The notes below the pieces were generated by a model. It made no database searches, had not been told where the DNA came from, and saw nothing but the letters and a program-made list of their open reading frames with translations. From Polytrichum commune (lineage: Eukaryota; Streptophyta; Polytrichopsida; Polytrichales; Polytrichaceae): a DNA stretch of 64,000 nt. Below are positions 33,501 through 44,478 of this stretch, piece by piece (position 1 is the first letter of the stretch; the number at the start of each line of letters is the position of its first letter). Location: assembly GCA_950295325.1 (NCBI GenBank), contig OX485807.1, forward strand, positions 22,973,666 to 23,037,665, in the 5' to 3' direction. The translations under genes and the position numbers were made by a program.

Positions 33501-34503
33501 GGGCCACTTCACACATAAGCCAAGAGCCGTGACCTTGTAATGGTGAGGACCCTTGACTCTCGTCCAATGGCCATACCATGGGTGTTGGGAAAGCCATTTT
33601 ATGTAGTCATGGGCCCTCAAGCATAGTGTGAAGTGAGAATGGACCATGTTGGCGGAAAAAAGAGGGGAGGATTTGGTTTAATATAATATGTCTCAAACTC
33701 TATCAATTCGAGAGAATTACTTGGTGGTGTTTATCTATCCTGAAATTTGCCTTGCAATATGTTTTGAAATTTGTCCTGCTGGGAAAACAAATATTAAGAA
33801 AAACATAGTCTCCCGGAATTTGCGACAAACGGAAAATTCCGGGAGACCATAAAACCTTATTCATAGTCCACCATGTAGGACTCCATGTAGACTTTTCATC
33901 TATGAAGTCTTCTTTGGGCTTTTAGGCCTTCACCTTCATGTGTGAAGTGAACTTGGACGGTCTCCGCTCTTTGATTGCAAATGGTCACGGGCCTTCAGGG
34001 CCACTTCACACACGGGATTGAAGGCCTGCGACCATTATGCTTCAAGCACTCTCCTTGGTGGAAAAAGGCGGAGCCGGTCCAAGTTCGCTTCACACTACGC
34101 TTGATGGACCGACGGAGTATGTGAATGCAAGATGGATGTAAAGTCTACATGGATTCATACATGGCATCGAATGGATCATGTTTCGTGGTCATTTGGACTA
34201 ACTTACTTTCAAGAACCACATCTTGGAAGTAGGCCTAACACAAAATCGGAAGACCATGGCACTCCAAACACTCACAACCATTGATATATTCCGTTTTTAT
34301 CATGTGCAAGGATCCGCATGACTAGAAATTCATTGAAAGAGCATTTGGTTGAGGGCCCGGTCACGTATGACTTCACACTACAGTTGAGGGCCCGTGACCA
34401 CATTGCATGAGTTTGGAGGTGTCTTGGGAGGGTCTTTGGACACTTCATTTTGGACTCTCACAACTTCATGGTCATGGCTCTTGGCTCGTGTGTGACGTGG
34501 CCC
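33501..34503. mobile_element. Harbinger-like MITE, GGGCCAC family, composite copy of 1003 bp
   Basis: The outer ends read inward as GGGCCACTTCACACATAAGC and GGGCCACGTCACACACGAGC. Both continue with CAAGAGCC(G/A)TGACC. TTA flanks both sides (33498-33500 and 34504-34506). An additional internal left end starts at 33998 (GGGCCACTTCACACACGGG), and 33998-34503 alone is homologous to copy 1 at 32029. The outer element therefore contains an inner family member or is a fusion of two. Confidence 0.8.
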
Positions 34504-34506
34504 TTA

Positions 34507-36425
34507 AGCTTCGCAATAAGTACGTTGTTAGTAGAGTGTCCAAAAGTTGGGTCCGGAAATGAATGAGAGTGCGTTTTTTCGCTTCATAGCAGGCAGCGGC
34601 TGCCGCTGCAGTTAAGGGAGGCTACCTGCCCCTCCCACCAGTCTCCTCATCATTAACTCCTCTGCTTGAAACAAAAAACATCCAAGGAGCTTGCGACGAA
34701 TCTTCCCCTCCTGCTCCTCGATCACCTCTACCACTTACATCATCGCAATGGACCTCTCGAGGCGGCCAATTCCGAATTCTAGCCGCCTTGCAGCAGCTGA
34801 ATGCTGTGAACTTCGATCTGAGCTGGGGCGCGCGCTTAAGTGAAGTGCGGAGATTCAGAGGTGAGTATGCACATCCCATCACTCGATCAGTCAGTCGCCT
34901 CCCTGGACTGCGTTGTTGAATTCCTTCCTTCGATCACAGGTGGGTGGTTTTTTTCTTTCTTCAAATTTGCAGTTGTGTAGAAAGTTTTGCTAGCTAGCTG
35001 TGGAACCACGAGGAATTATCTTGTTGTTTGGTGAAAGTGGCTGACAAAAGATGCATAGCTCATGGATTTTTTTGTTTTTTGTTTTTTTTCCAAGTGTTTA
35101 TATCAGCCAGTCCCCGCAGACGTGCACACCGATGCTTAAGTTAGGTGCAGAAGAAGAGCTGGAGAAGAAGTAATGAGTGGGTAGTAGGAGTGGAATAATT
35201 ATGAACAGGGGAGGGGCTTGTGAGGGATAGGTGTATGCATGCCATCACTCAGTCACCTTCACTGGACTGTTGATGATATTTTCTACCCTTCTTCAAAATT
35301 CGCAATTCCCGTAGTATTTAGCCTTTGCTAGCTGTGGAGCCACTCGGATTTGGTGATTTGATGGAAGTGGACAAGAGATGGCACCGCCAACCCCCCATGT
35401 CTTCCGATCGTCAAATCAGTCAGTATGCATAGGCCGGCACTCCGATTCTTCACTTAGTTAATAGGTACTATATAGGAGCTGGAGAAGAATTGAATTAATG
35501 GGTAGAAATGCGACGTGTAGTAGGTTTCTGTTGACGCCGCTATATTCCAGTGTCTGTCTGTGGTCGGTGGATACCAGGTACAGTCATGGAGGTGTCTGCT
35601 CACGACAAGGGTTAGGCCTGATTGGAACAGTTTAGACAACGTTCTGAAACACGATATAATTATTAGCTAGGAACCGCTTCATTTCGGATTCCTGGGGTCT
35701 TAGATTTCAGTCCATTCTCAAAAATTATACTGCAATGTTTCTTAAGATTCTCTTACCTATTGAATTGGCCATAGCTGAATCAATAAGTGGCATGTGGAGC
35801 TAAATTAGTGTGCGTTGCCAGCAGCTCTGCGGTTCGGAGTTTTACAAGGACTAATGTGTGCAAGCTGACGACGTTCAACGCTGAAGGTCTCAGTGATTTA
35901 TTCCCAGGAGCTGGTACTAAATTTGATGCTAATTCTCTATTCTCTTCTCAACAAAGTAAAATTATATCACATGTTGATGAAGGAGTTGTACGGTTGGCGA
36001 TGGCAGATAGATTTCGAGATTCTTAGACTGTCCCTGCGAGAGATTTCTGAGGGATCCGGCAGCTCGACCAAGAATTGCTACGTTTTAGATTGTAGCAGGC
36101 TCCACTGCCTAATTGATGATGCAATGGTGAGTTAAGCTAGCAACAGTCTGTGATGGTTCAAAGTGACGGATTCTGATGAGTCTGCGCTAACCACACAGAA
36201 TGTTGTCGATTCTGTGACTAAATTTGAACCACGACCATCGAGGGCTATGAATGGAAATACACTCTTCGGATGCTTGCTTTATGTCTGGGATTCAACTTAG
36301 CAGTTGGTAAATGACTTCTGTAGTACAAGATGAGGTGTTTGGGTTTCTGGCTTGGTTTGACATGACCCGTTTGTATGTTAACAGGAGTTCGATCGGTTCC
36401 AGCCCTAAGATATATATTTTCCGCC
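34507..36425 (+). promoter_or_regulatory. Upstream region of the EGF-like gene
   Basis: A GC-richer block at 34.59-34.87 kb ends in a good donor (CAGAG|GTGAGT near 34858), and an acceptor-like AACAG|GAGTTC lies at about 36385 just before the start codon. I infer one or more non-coding leader exons here. Short frames in the region have no family resemblance. Confidence 0.35.
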
Positions 36426-39400
36426 ATGAGACTGGACACCATGTGGAAAGTTATGGCTTTGTGGGGTTTGCTGGCAGCTCTGGCAGCCTCCGCCCAGATT
36501 GTGGAGAGGGATTTATTCTCCATCCCTGGGATCTCAACAAGTAAGTTGAATCCGGCTTGGAACTCCAAAACCCCAAACCCTCGTGATGTTAGGCTTGGTA
36601 TCCAGCAGCAGGGGTCATCTTCTTGAGAACCTAACTTAGTTTGGAACTGTTGAAACATTTAAAAGCATGAGCACTCTTTGGGAGCTCCCAGGTTTTGTAT
36701 CATAAACATCCAAGAAATTTAAATATTTCGGATGATGAAATACCTAGGGATCTGGAATATAGCGACCTTTGCTTTAGGGGAAAAAACATCTTCTAAATGG
36801 TTCTTGAAACAACGAAGGGTATCAACGGGTTCCTCTCTTTGCCCTTTATAGTCTTTGTGAAATGATGTATCGTCAATTCATTAAAATCATCAGAAGCGAT
36901 CTACAACCCAAAATGATCATACACTTTCTGGCGTTGTACTTCAATTTCCTGTCAAATCAGTAAGATTTGAATGTTGACATACTATGACTTTCATTACCTG
37001 AAAGCAATGCACAAGGTTGAAGCATCACTCGCTAGATGATATAATATACTCGACATTAAAGAGATATAATTCTTCTAAGTTTTTAATTTGTTGATTGAGT
37101 TGATTTTGTAATGAATGGCGATTGACAGATGCCTCCAATGATTCTTGTGCGAATGTGGACTGCCAGAAAGGCACATGTGTGCCAAACAACAGCAGCATAA
37201 TCACCGACCTAATTTTTCCCTACAAGTGCGTATGCGATTCAGGCTGGTCTACTCTGGAATCCTTGATTCCACTCCTCGCCATCCCCTCCCTCCCTTGCAA
37301 CATCCCCAACTGTAAGTGAAGGCAGACTCGTGGAACTTGAGAGTTAACCTGAAAGAATTGCTCCTCAGTGGTTCCACATTAGACAAGCATGGTCATTCAT
37401 TTTAGGAGCGCAAAGTTAGGCAGTCATCATCAAATGTTCTTTGAGATACTTAATTACATTTACTAAGTACTCACCTCATTTAGTCATGGACTTTGCCTGC
37501 AGGCACTTTGAACCTCAATTGTAGTGGTGGAGCTCCAGCTCCAGCTCCAGTCCCAGCTCCAGCTCCTTCATCAGCCACAGCTAATGCCAACTCCAGTGGT
37601 AGGTGGCATCGATCCTCTCTATTAGCATTTCAATTGATGGTGCAGAAATTGCTATGTGGTTTTGGGGTGGTATTCCGAGTCTAGTTAGTTCAATGAGTTG
37701 GTTCGAATGGGTAAAAATTGGATCAGAATGCTATTGTTGCAATTGCAGGATCATAGGAAGTTATGATCTTTGTGCACAATTCACTCACAGGTTGTCGAAC
37801 TAACCCAACCTTATGCACAATTTATGCCTCTGGAGAGTTCTATGACTCCAGTCACCATCTGCTCACGTGTCAAGTATAGCGAAGTATTTTGACTACAATT
37901 TATATTGTGTTTAGTGTCACCGATTCTATGTGTCTTGCTGATAATTGTAAACCGCTTGTGTAGTGTCACTAAAAATATATGTAAACCTAACATATTTGGT
38001 CATTCCTTGTAATTGGACGTTATAGATTTACAATGTTGCAATAACTGTTGCACTAAGTGATCTTTCATCCCAATTTCAGTCTACCATGACAATAAGTCAT
38101 TACAAAAATGTTAAGATGCAGAATGCACCAAACTAAAAGTGGATGAACTAAAAGTAAGTTGGGATGATATAGTACTTGTATACTCATTCTTAAGAAGTGT
38201 AATTAGAAAAGTTACCACGCTGACATAAAATACCATGTGACACTAAATACAATATTTAGTGTAGTTATCATTCATCAATCACTTAACCGTTCAACTATTT
38301 ATTTGTGATACCACCAGGGTACATCACAGATTCAGTTACGGGATTATGAGCGATGACATACAACTGGTTGAACACAATCAGTCATGAAAGTGTGCATCTG
38401 TTTGCACCCTATCAAATGCCGCATGTACTCTCCGATGACCCTGATGTTGGATATGGGAATTGGTGTTTTTGTGCAGCATGTTTAGTACCAGGCATTTGTG
38501 GCAATGGAAAGTGTGAAATTGTGCAGAACGGCACTCTTGTCTCCTCATTCAAGTGTGTGTGCGACCCTGGTTATGCAAATATCTTAAACATGACTGCTGG
38601 CTATTGTGCCAACCAATGTAAGTATGTTCTATCTGGATTCTGCTCATTAGAGTATTCATATCACATATTAGGTTTTGTTGGGTCTCCTAATAATCCACCA
38701 GCACTAGTACCCTTCTCCCATGCGAACAAGACTTAGCAAAATGAATGAGAAAAACGCATCCACATCATGACAAAAGTGAAAGTATCCCTCGACCTCGTGG
38801 CAAACTGATGATTGCACAAGTGCAAAGGAGAATTACTCCTGTAGAAGGTCGCTCTCTTATACGTGTGCATATAATCACCTTCCATGTCTCGAGTGATCAC
38901 TTGTTGTGGTGACACAGCAACTTGCTGGAAATCATTTTCCCAATTTGCGAAGGGTAATTCTCCACATGTCACTTTAAGTTCACCCGCAAGGGGCGCTTCC
39001 TCCCATGGTACACATGCTTAGTTGCACTGACAAGCAATTGGAGATTGCTTCTCTTCTCCACTTTAACTACCCTTATTTCCTATTATCATGGACCCCCTTA
39101 GTCTTCATATCAATTGTGTTGTGCCCTCATTCCATGTTGGGAATGTTGGCCCAGCTGACTTGAACTACCTTGTTAAGTTGCCCTTCCATGGACTGTTTGA
39201 CTCTTTTTTGCCTTTTGCATGTTGTTGAGCCTTAAAGATCAACTATGAACTAGGTAATGGATGGAAGGAGCCTCGCCAAGGGCTGTAGTTGGTGCCCAAC
39301 CTACTAAGCTGTAGTCACAGCAAGGTATGGGTATTGGGTTGCCCACTATAGCCGATGGCAAGGCGATCTGTGTCCATTACTACACGTATGGTCAAGTCAT

Positions 39401-40521
39401 GGCAAGGTCATCAAATTCAGATGATAATGTGCCTCCTCCAATTCAATCAGCAATGGGCACAGCAACACAATAGCTTGGCCCAACCACTTATGCATGCAGG
39501 CCATTTTATGTGAAATAATTGATGATAGAGATTAATCTTGCGTTCAGGTGAAATTGGAGGGAACTGCCAGAACCTTGGAATCACATTGGGAGGCCAAAGC
39601 CCCTCTCCACCGCCAGCAGGAGCATCAGCTAATTCCACTTCAACTTCTCCCAATGCAGGTATGCCGAGTTCAAGTCCGAAAACATTGGGCATTCCTGTTT
39701 CGAGTCCAGGAATTCTACCCGTGTCAGGCCCTGGGGCTCCAAGTCCTTCCTTTAGTCCAGGTAGGGTGCCAGTCGTCCTTAGAACTCCACTTTCTGATTT
39801 TTACCTAACAAGCGGAGTGGCTAGTTGCAAGAATGCTCTGCCCTAGTATTATCTTGCACACGTGCAAAATTTGGTTGGTTGTCCGACCAAGACCAAACTT
39901 TGGCTCATTTTAGAGACCACTTTACATCAATATTCGCTTGCAATTGGACTCCTCTTGAAGAGTAAGTTGCTAACACCATATGTGGCCGGTTATGATTGGT
40001 AACCAAACTTTGACCCATTTCAGAGATCCCATCCAACATATTCCTAAATATGTCCGAAAGGATGCCTTTTTGCACATCAGTTAATTTGAATTCAAATAGG
40101 AAAAGGTCACAAGCTCACAGAGGCTTCAATGATAACGCAGGCTAAAAGACTAGAAATTGCATAGAGTTGTAACCTGGATTCCATCATGTACTTGACAGTA
40201 TTTCCACCCTGGATTTCAGCTCGTTTTCTTCGACCCGAGAATCCCATGATTAGAAGAATAGAGTTATTTCAATGAGGATCACCTCTTTTCCAATAAATGA
40301 CTAAAGATGGGTGTTATCAACAAACGAAGTTCCCTTTGTCTTGTCTTTAAAGCCCATCTCGGGGCTTTCTTCCAGACTTTACATAAGGGTCCAAAGTGTT
40401 GGCTGCCCTGACAACGTCAATTTCAAATTGTGCAGGTTGGCGTCACACTCCACTCAGTCATGGCTTCTACACTAGTGCAGGTTTGATGATGCTGGGGTCA
40501 TTTTTCCTTGCGCAACAATGA
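36426..40521 (+). CDS. Secreted EGF-like repeat protein with probable GPI anchor, six exons
   Basis: Exons 36426-36540, 37129-37311, 37503-37598, 38477-38617, 39548-39760 and 40436-40521 join in phase 1 at every junction to give 277 aa. A signal peptide (MWKVMALWGLLAALAASAQ) starts at either of two Met codons (36426 or 36441). An EGF-like Cys-rich module follows (CANVDCQKGTC then YKCVCDSGW, ending PCNIPNC). Next come a Pro/Ala spacer (APAPAPVPAPAP), a second EGF-like module (CGNGKCEIVQNGT, FKCVCDPGYANILNMTAGYC) and NQCEIGGNCQNLGI. A Ser/Pro-rich stretch leads to the C terminus, which ends with a hydrophobic tail (AGLMMLGSFFLAQQ). This layout matches a plant family of extracellular EGF-like (Notch-like annotated) proteins whose function is not established. 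Several NxS/T sites fit a cell-wall or surface protein. Introns 3 and 4 carry dispersed repeats. A second possible last exon lies at 40706. Confidence 0.8.
37903..38305. repeat. Dispersed repeat family B copy within EGF-gene intron 3
   Basis: ATTGTAAACCGCTTGTGTAG, TAGATTTACAATGTTGCAAT and ACCATGTGACACTAAATACA follow the order of the copy at 32682. It lies wholly between exons 3 and 4, away from the splice sites. Confidence 0.6.
39240..39440. repeat. Dispersed repeat within EGF-gene intron 4 (partner of 9046)
   Basis: See the 9046-9230 copy for the shared blocks. This copy ends about 100 bp before the acceptor of exon 5. Confidence 0.55.
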
Positions 40522-40705
40522 TGCCTGATTATGTTAAACAAAAGCAGGATTCAGATGTCACGCTCACCCTGTTTCGAGGAGTTTCGAGTAAACAACAAAT
40601 CGAGAAAACTGATATGAAGCCAATCTCCTCATTGATATACATCTGCTTTCTCAGTGTACATGGAGATCAGATCGAGAGCTCAATTTCTTTGTCATGTACA
40701 GGTTG

Positions 40706-40745
40706 GGGCGAGGACTGTCGCAGAAGTAGGAGACAGATTATCTAG
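40706..40745 (+). other. Possible alternative last exon of the EGF-like gene
   Basis: After TGTACAG the sequence GTTGGGGCGAGG opens in the same phase as exon 6 and encodes WGEDCRRSRRQII and a stop. Joined to exon 5 it would replace the hydrophobic tail by a short basic one. It begins with the same GTTGG as exon 6. Whether it is used is unknown. Confidence 0.3.
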
Positions 40746-41001
40746 AACTACTATAGAGGCCGGTCTATTTCATCTATAGTAGTGCTGGAATGCATAACTT
40801 CACATGGGGTTCAAGCGTGTCCTGGTGAATCTGGGACCGACATGTAGCAAAAACTTTGTTTCTCAGAATTGAGACCCCTCTTCGGCTGACTGTCTTTTCC
40901 TCAACATACACTCGATTTTGTTGAATGGATCATGATCTGTGTAACATCTTGCTGTGACTAACAGCTGTGGCAATGGACAGGGAGAACTGGCCGCTAGTTC
41001 C

Positions 41002-41195
41002 AGATGAACCGGTTGAGTTTGAGAAATAACCAGTTGAAATTCAAGACTTGAGGAAGATTACCAATCACTTAAGACGATTCTATAGAATATTCCCCATATT
41101 AATGAAGAAATACCGAAAGATTGAAACATGCAACCGGTTGGACTTAGGATTTAGATTGATTGTGCCCAAAAATCTCCCCAGAAACTGAGCTATGG
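41002..41195. repeat. Dispersed repeat family B, 3' part
   Basis: CAGATGAACCGGTTGAGTTT, ACATGCAACCGGTTGGACTT and GATTGTGCCCAAAAATCTCC correspond to the 3' part of the copy at 32682-33230. A further inverted scrap (CGGTTCATCTGTAACTAGCG) lies at about 51737, and another weak one at about 55105. Confidence 0.55.
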
Positions 41196-44100
41196 ATATT
41201 GGACTCGGGAAATGCTGTAGTCATTCCTTTCCTTCTATACACATTGCATCGAACAATCTGTCACCAGACAGTTTGACTCTTTTGGGGGTAATGCAATATG
41301 CTGGATTTTGGTTCATCATTCCATGCTGACAAAAGCTAGTATTCTGTTTGCAAAAATTGCCCGATTTGTGACCTGGAAAGTTTGCAATAAAACATTGAAT
41401 GGATGTATACACGGGATTCATTCTCCAAACAAATTTGGTACTTGAAAGTTACTACAATCTCCACATTGTAATTGTCCAAGCTCAAGCTTTGAATGAACAT
41501 GTGGTGTTAGTCTGGTGTGGGTGGTTGAATAGATACTCTTCAGGCACTGGAAGTGGTTATTCTCCTTCTTTAATTGTTGGCAACAAGTTTCACAAATGAA
41601 AGTGGCCTTTTGCTCCAAAGGTTGTGAAACTATGTGTACACACCTATGATATACACAATATCATCATGATCTAAGCACTTTATGTGTGCTCAAACTTCAT
41701 TACAGCCCGAAACTACCTGGCCATATTAGACAAGGGACCACATAAGGCCCGCATACTTTACCTAAGGACAATCCAACAAGAACACTTGAGAATGATCTCC
41801 ATTTGGTTTCCTTGTGTACTTCAGTATTAGCGTCAAGTCCCGTGGACATTACATTAGTCAACTATAGAGTTGTAACCTATTCCTTTGCATTAGAAGGGCA
41901 AACTATGCCTAGATGCGTATTGAGCAATGGAGTATTTCCACATCCACAGACAAGGTTTGATGATCAAAGTTGCATATCTTATAGGCCACCATAACAGTTC
42001 AATTATGCTTGATAATGTTATGCAATTGTCAATCCGATTATATTAAAGCTTGAACAAGTACTCATCCATTTTTTGTATACGATCCAAAGTGCACCCAATG
42101 GGATGAAAAATGGACAAGCTGGAACATATCCTTTAAGGTACCATTGATCAAGGATCATGTCATGTGTTAGTTTACTTATTTGGGGTTCACATATGAGCTC
42201 GCGGCTATGATCAAGGTGAAGCATCCCTCATTCACGCCAATACTAGAGACTGGCATTGTCTCTCTCTAATTAAGGATCCATGTTTGAACAGATGCGGGCC
42301 CCTAGTGATCTAAAATCCTAATGAGTATATTACCTCTACTCAAGGTTGCATTGTCATGTTGACCAATATATGCATTTCACGATGACCTTCATAACCGGTC
42401 ATGTGTGTTCATATGGATGCTTATCAAGTAAGCCAAATAAGAATGGGTGGATTGGTTCCTCCACATGGAGACGCATTGGAAATGACAACTTTCTCGTGAC
42501 CAATGGATGGGTTAAATGGGTCCATGGGACTTGACCCCGGGGGCTCACAAAACAAACACTTCAATCAATCTCACAAGACTTGCACCCATGCTACTGGAAT
42601 ATTGGTCATGCATCAAATTTGACCATCATATTTTGGACACCTTTTGTTGTGAATATGGAAATTATGTTATCTTGTAGTACCATGACATCTTTGACACTAA
42701 TTGATTCAATGTTGAGGCAAAAGTACCACATGCTAGACATTATTGAAGGAAACCCATAATAAACCTAATGTGGCACAAAACAAATTATGTTATAATAACA
42801 TGCAAGATGTTGAAGCTAACATGGTATCGAGGTATTTGGTTGCACCCCTTGTGAAGCAACTACCAGTGCCACATTAAATTGCATAGCTTACACACTTTGA
42901 AGCACCTGCATATCATTATCTTTGCCACACTCCTTCTACTTATTGCATTATGTTTACACGTGATCAATTCAAGGAGAACAAGCTCACATTCATGTCGGTG
43001 CATGAACACTGACGTTATTATTTTATTTTATTCCCATTTTTGTCTTCACACCAAAATGTCATCATGTGGCACCATCACAAGCTCCACTTAACTTATGCTT
43101 GTTTTCTATTCCATGTCACAATTTAGCCATTTTCACCAACCACCCTCCAGTTCAAAATCTCAAAAAGTCCTTCAAACTTCTACACTCACACTGCAAACTC
43201 CACATCTAAGCTGAGGTGGGTTCACATTCCAACCCAAGAGGGGTCCAAGGCCATAGAATTTCCAAGATCAAGCCATGTTGCTAGACCTGAGGAATTTAGA
43301 CTAGGGTTTGAATCCAATGAGATGCAACGCTAATATCACACCACTTTCTTGCCAACTCTTGTGGGTCTCAACTCAAGAAATTGCTCCTCGTAGTTTGAGA
43401 GGAACCAATCTTAAGTCTAAAAAGTAAGGTTCATCAAGTTGAGTTTGAGACCCCACACTATAATGAAGAGTGATCATGAATTATGCTTGGTACAAATAAT
43501 CATTCTCAATAATAAATAATAGCTTTGCATAACTCCAAACAATGACACTTAGTCTAAGTAATAACCATATTTGAGATGTCCCAAGTGCCTATGGTGCTAA
43601 ACTTTGCACAATGAATATCTCTTCAATATATCATACAATCTCTCAAAGAGGTTCAGAAGGGATTGGAGAGCCAATGCACTACTTCAATGTTGTTATGTAA
43701 CACTAGTTTGGTCCAGGCTATACTAACACATGTACATAAAATATATTAATTGTTAAGAGTGGAAGACAACTAATATGACGAGTACTTGATTTTAGTAAGT
43801 TTGTGGTGTGGCCTTTGTTTTACCTCCACACCACCTCTGATCAAGCTTTAGTTTGGCATGCATGTGACACAACGTTACTTAGGTAAACTCATCCATTGCA
43901 AAGATACAATGCAATAATCTCTTCTATATTGCAAAGGGCTATTTTATCCACAATTTGAGTGTCTAAACATTTCCACAAGAAATTTAATAAGGCCCAAATC
44001 AATGCGAGAATAACACATGATAAATTTTTCTTATGAAATATATGTATTTAATGTTGATTCAAATGAGAAATTATGGCAATGATTTATCCAAAAATTGAGC

Positions 44101-44400
44101 TGTTTGAACTCCAAAAAGTATATTAGAGACCCAAATTAGTCTACCTAGGGAGTCAGGGACCTTATTTTTAATAGGATGGATGAGCTCGCCTTTATCCAGG
44201 ATGGATGAGCTCCGTAATCAGCCCCCTCAAGGCCCGAGCCCGTCGAAGCGTATGGATGTATGAAAAGATATCACCCAAATATCATCCATCTATATTGCCC
44301 TAATCACGCAACCCAGGTTGGAGGAGAAGAAAACGAACCAAAGTTGTCGAAACAAAGTTCGGAGAGTTTCCTCAGATTTGGCACGCATCGTCGTCGCAAA
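41196..44400. other. Gene-free stretch
   Basis: No supported gene, RNA or clear transposon end. GGATGGATGAGCTC occurs twice at about 44177 and 44200. Confidence 0.45.
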
Positions 44401-44478
44401 TCATACAGGATACATATACACTCACATAGCTTTCACTCTCATACTGCTCGATTCGTCCCTCCATTCATTCGTTTCAAG

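Noticed and set aside
42815-42835. Possible tRNA-Met primer-binding site (TGGTATCGAGG)
   Set aside because: It diverges from TGGTATCAGAGC after seven bases and no LTR ends lie beside it.
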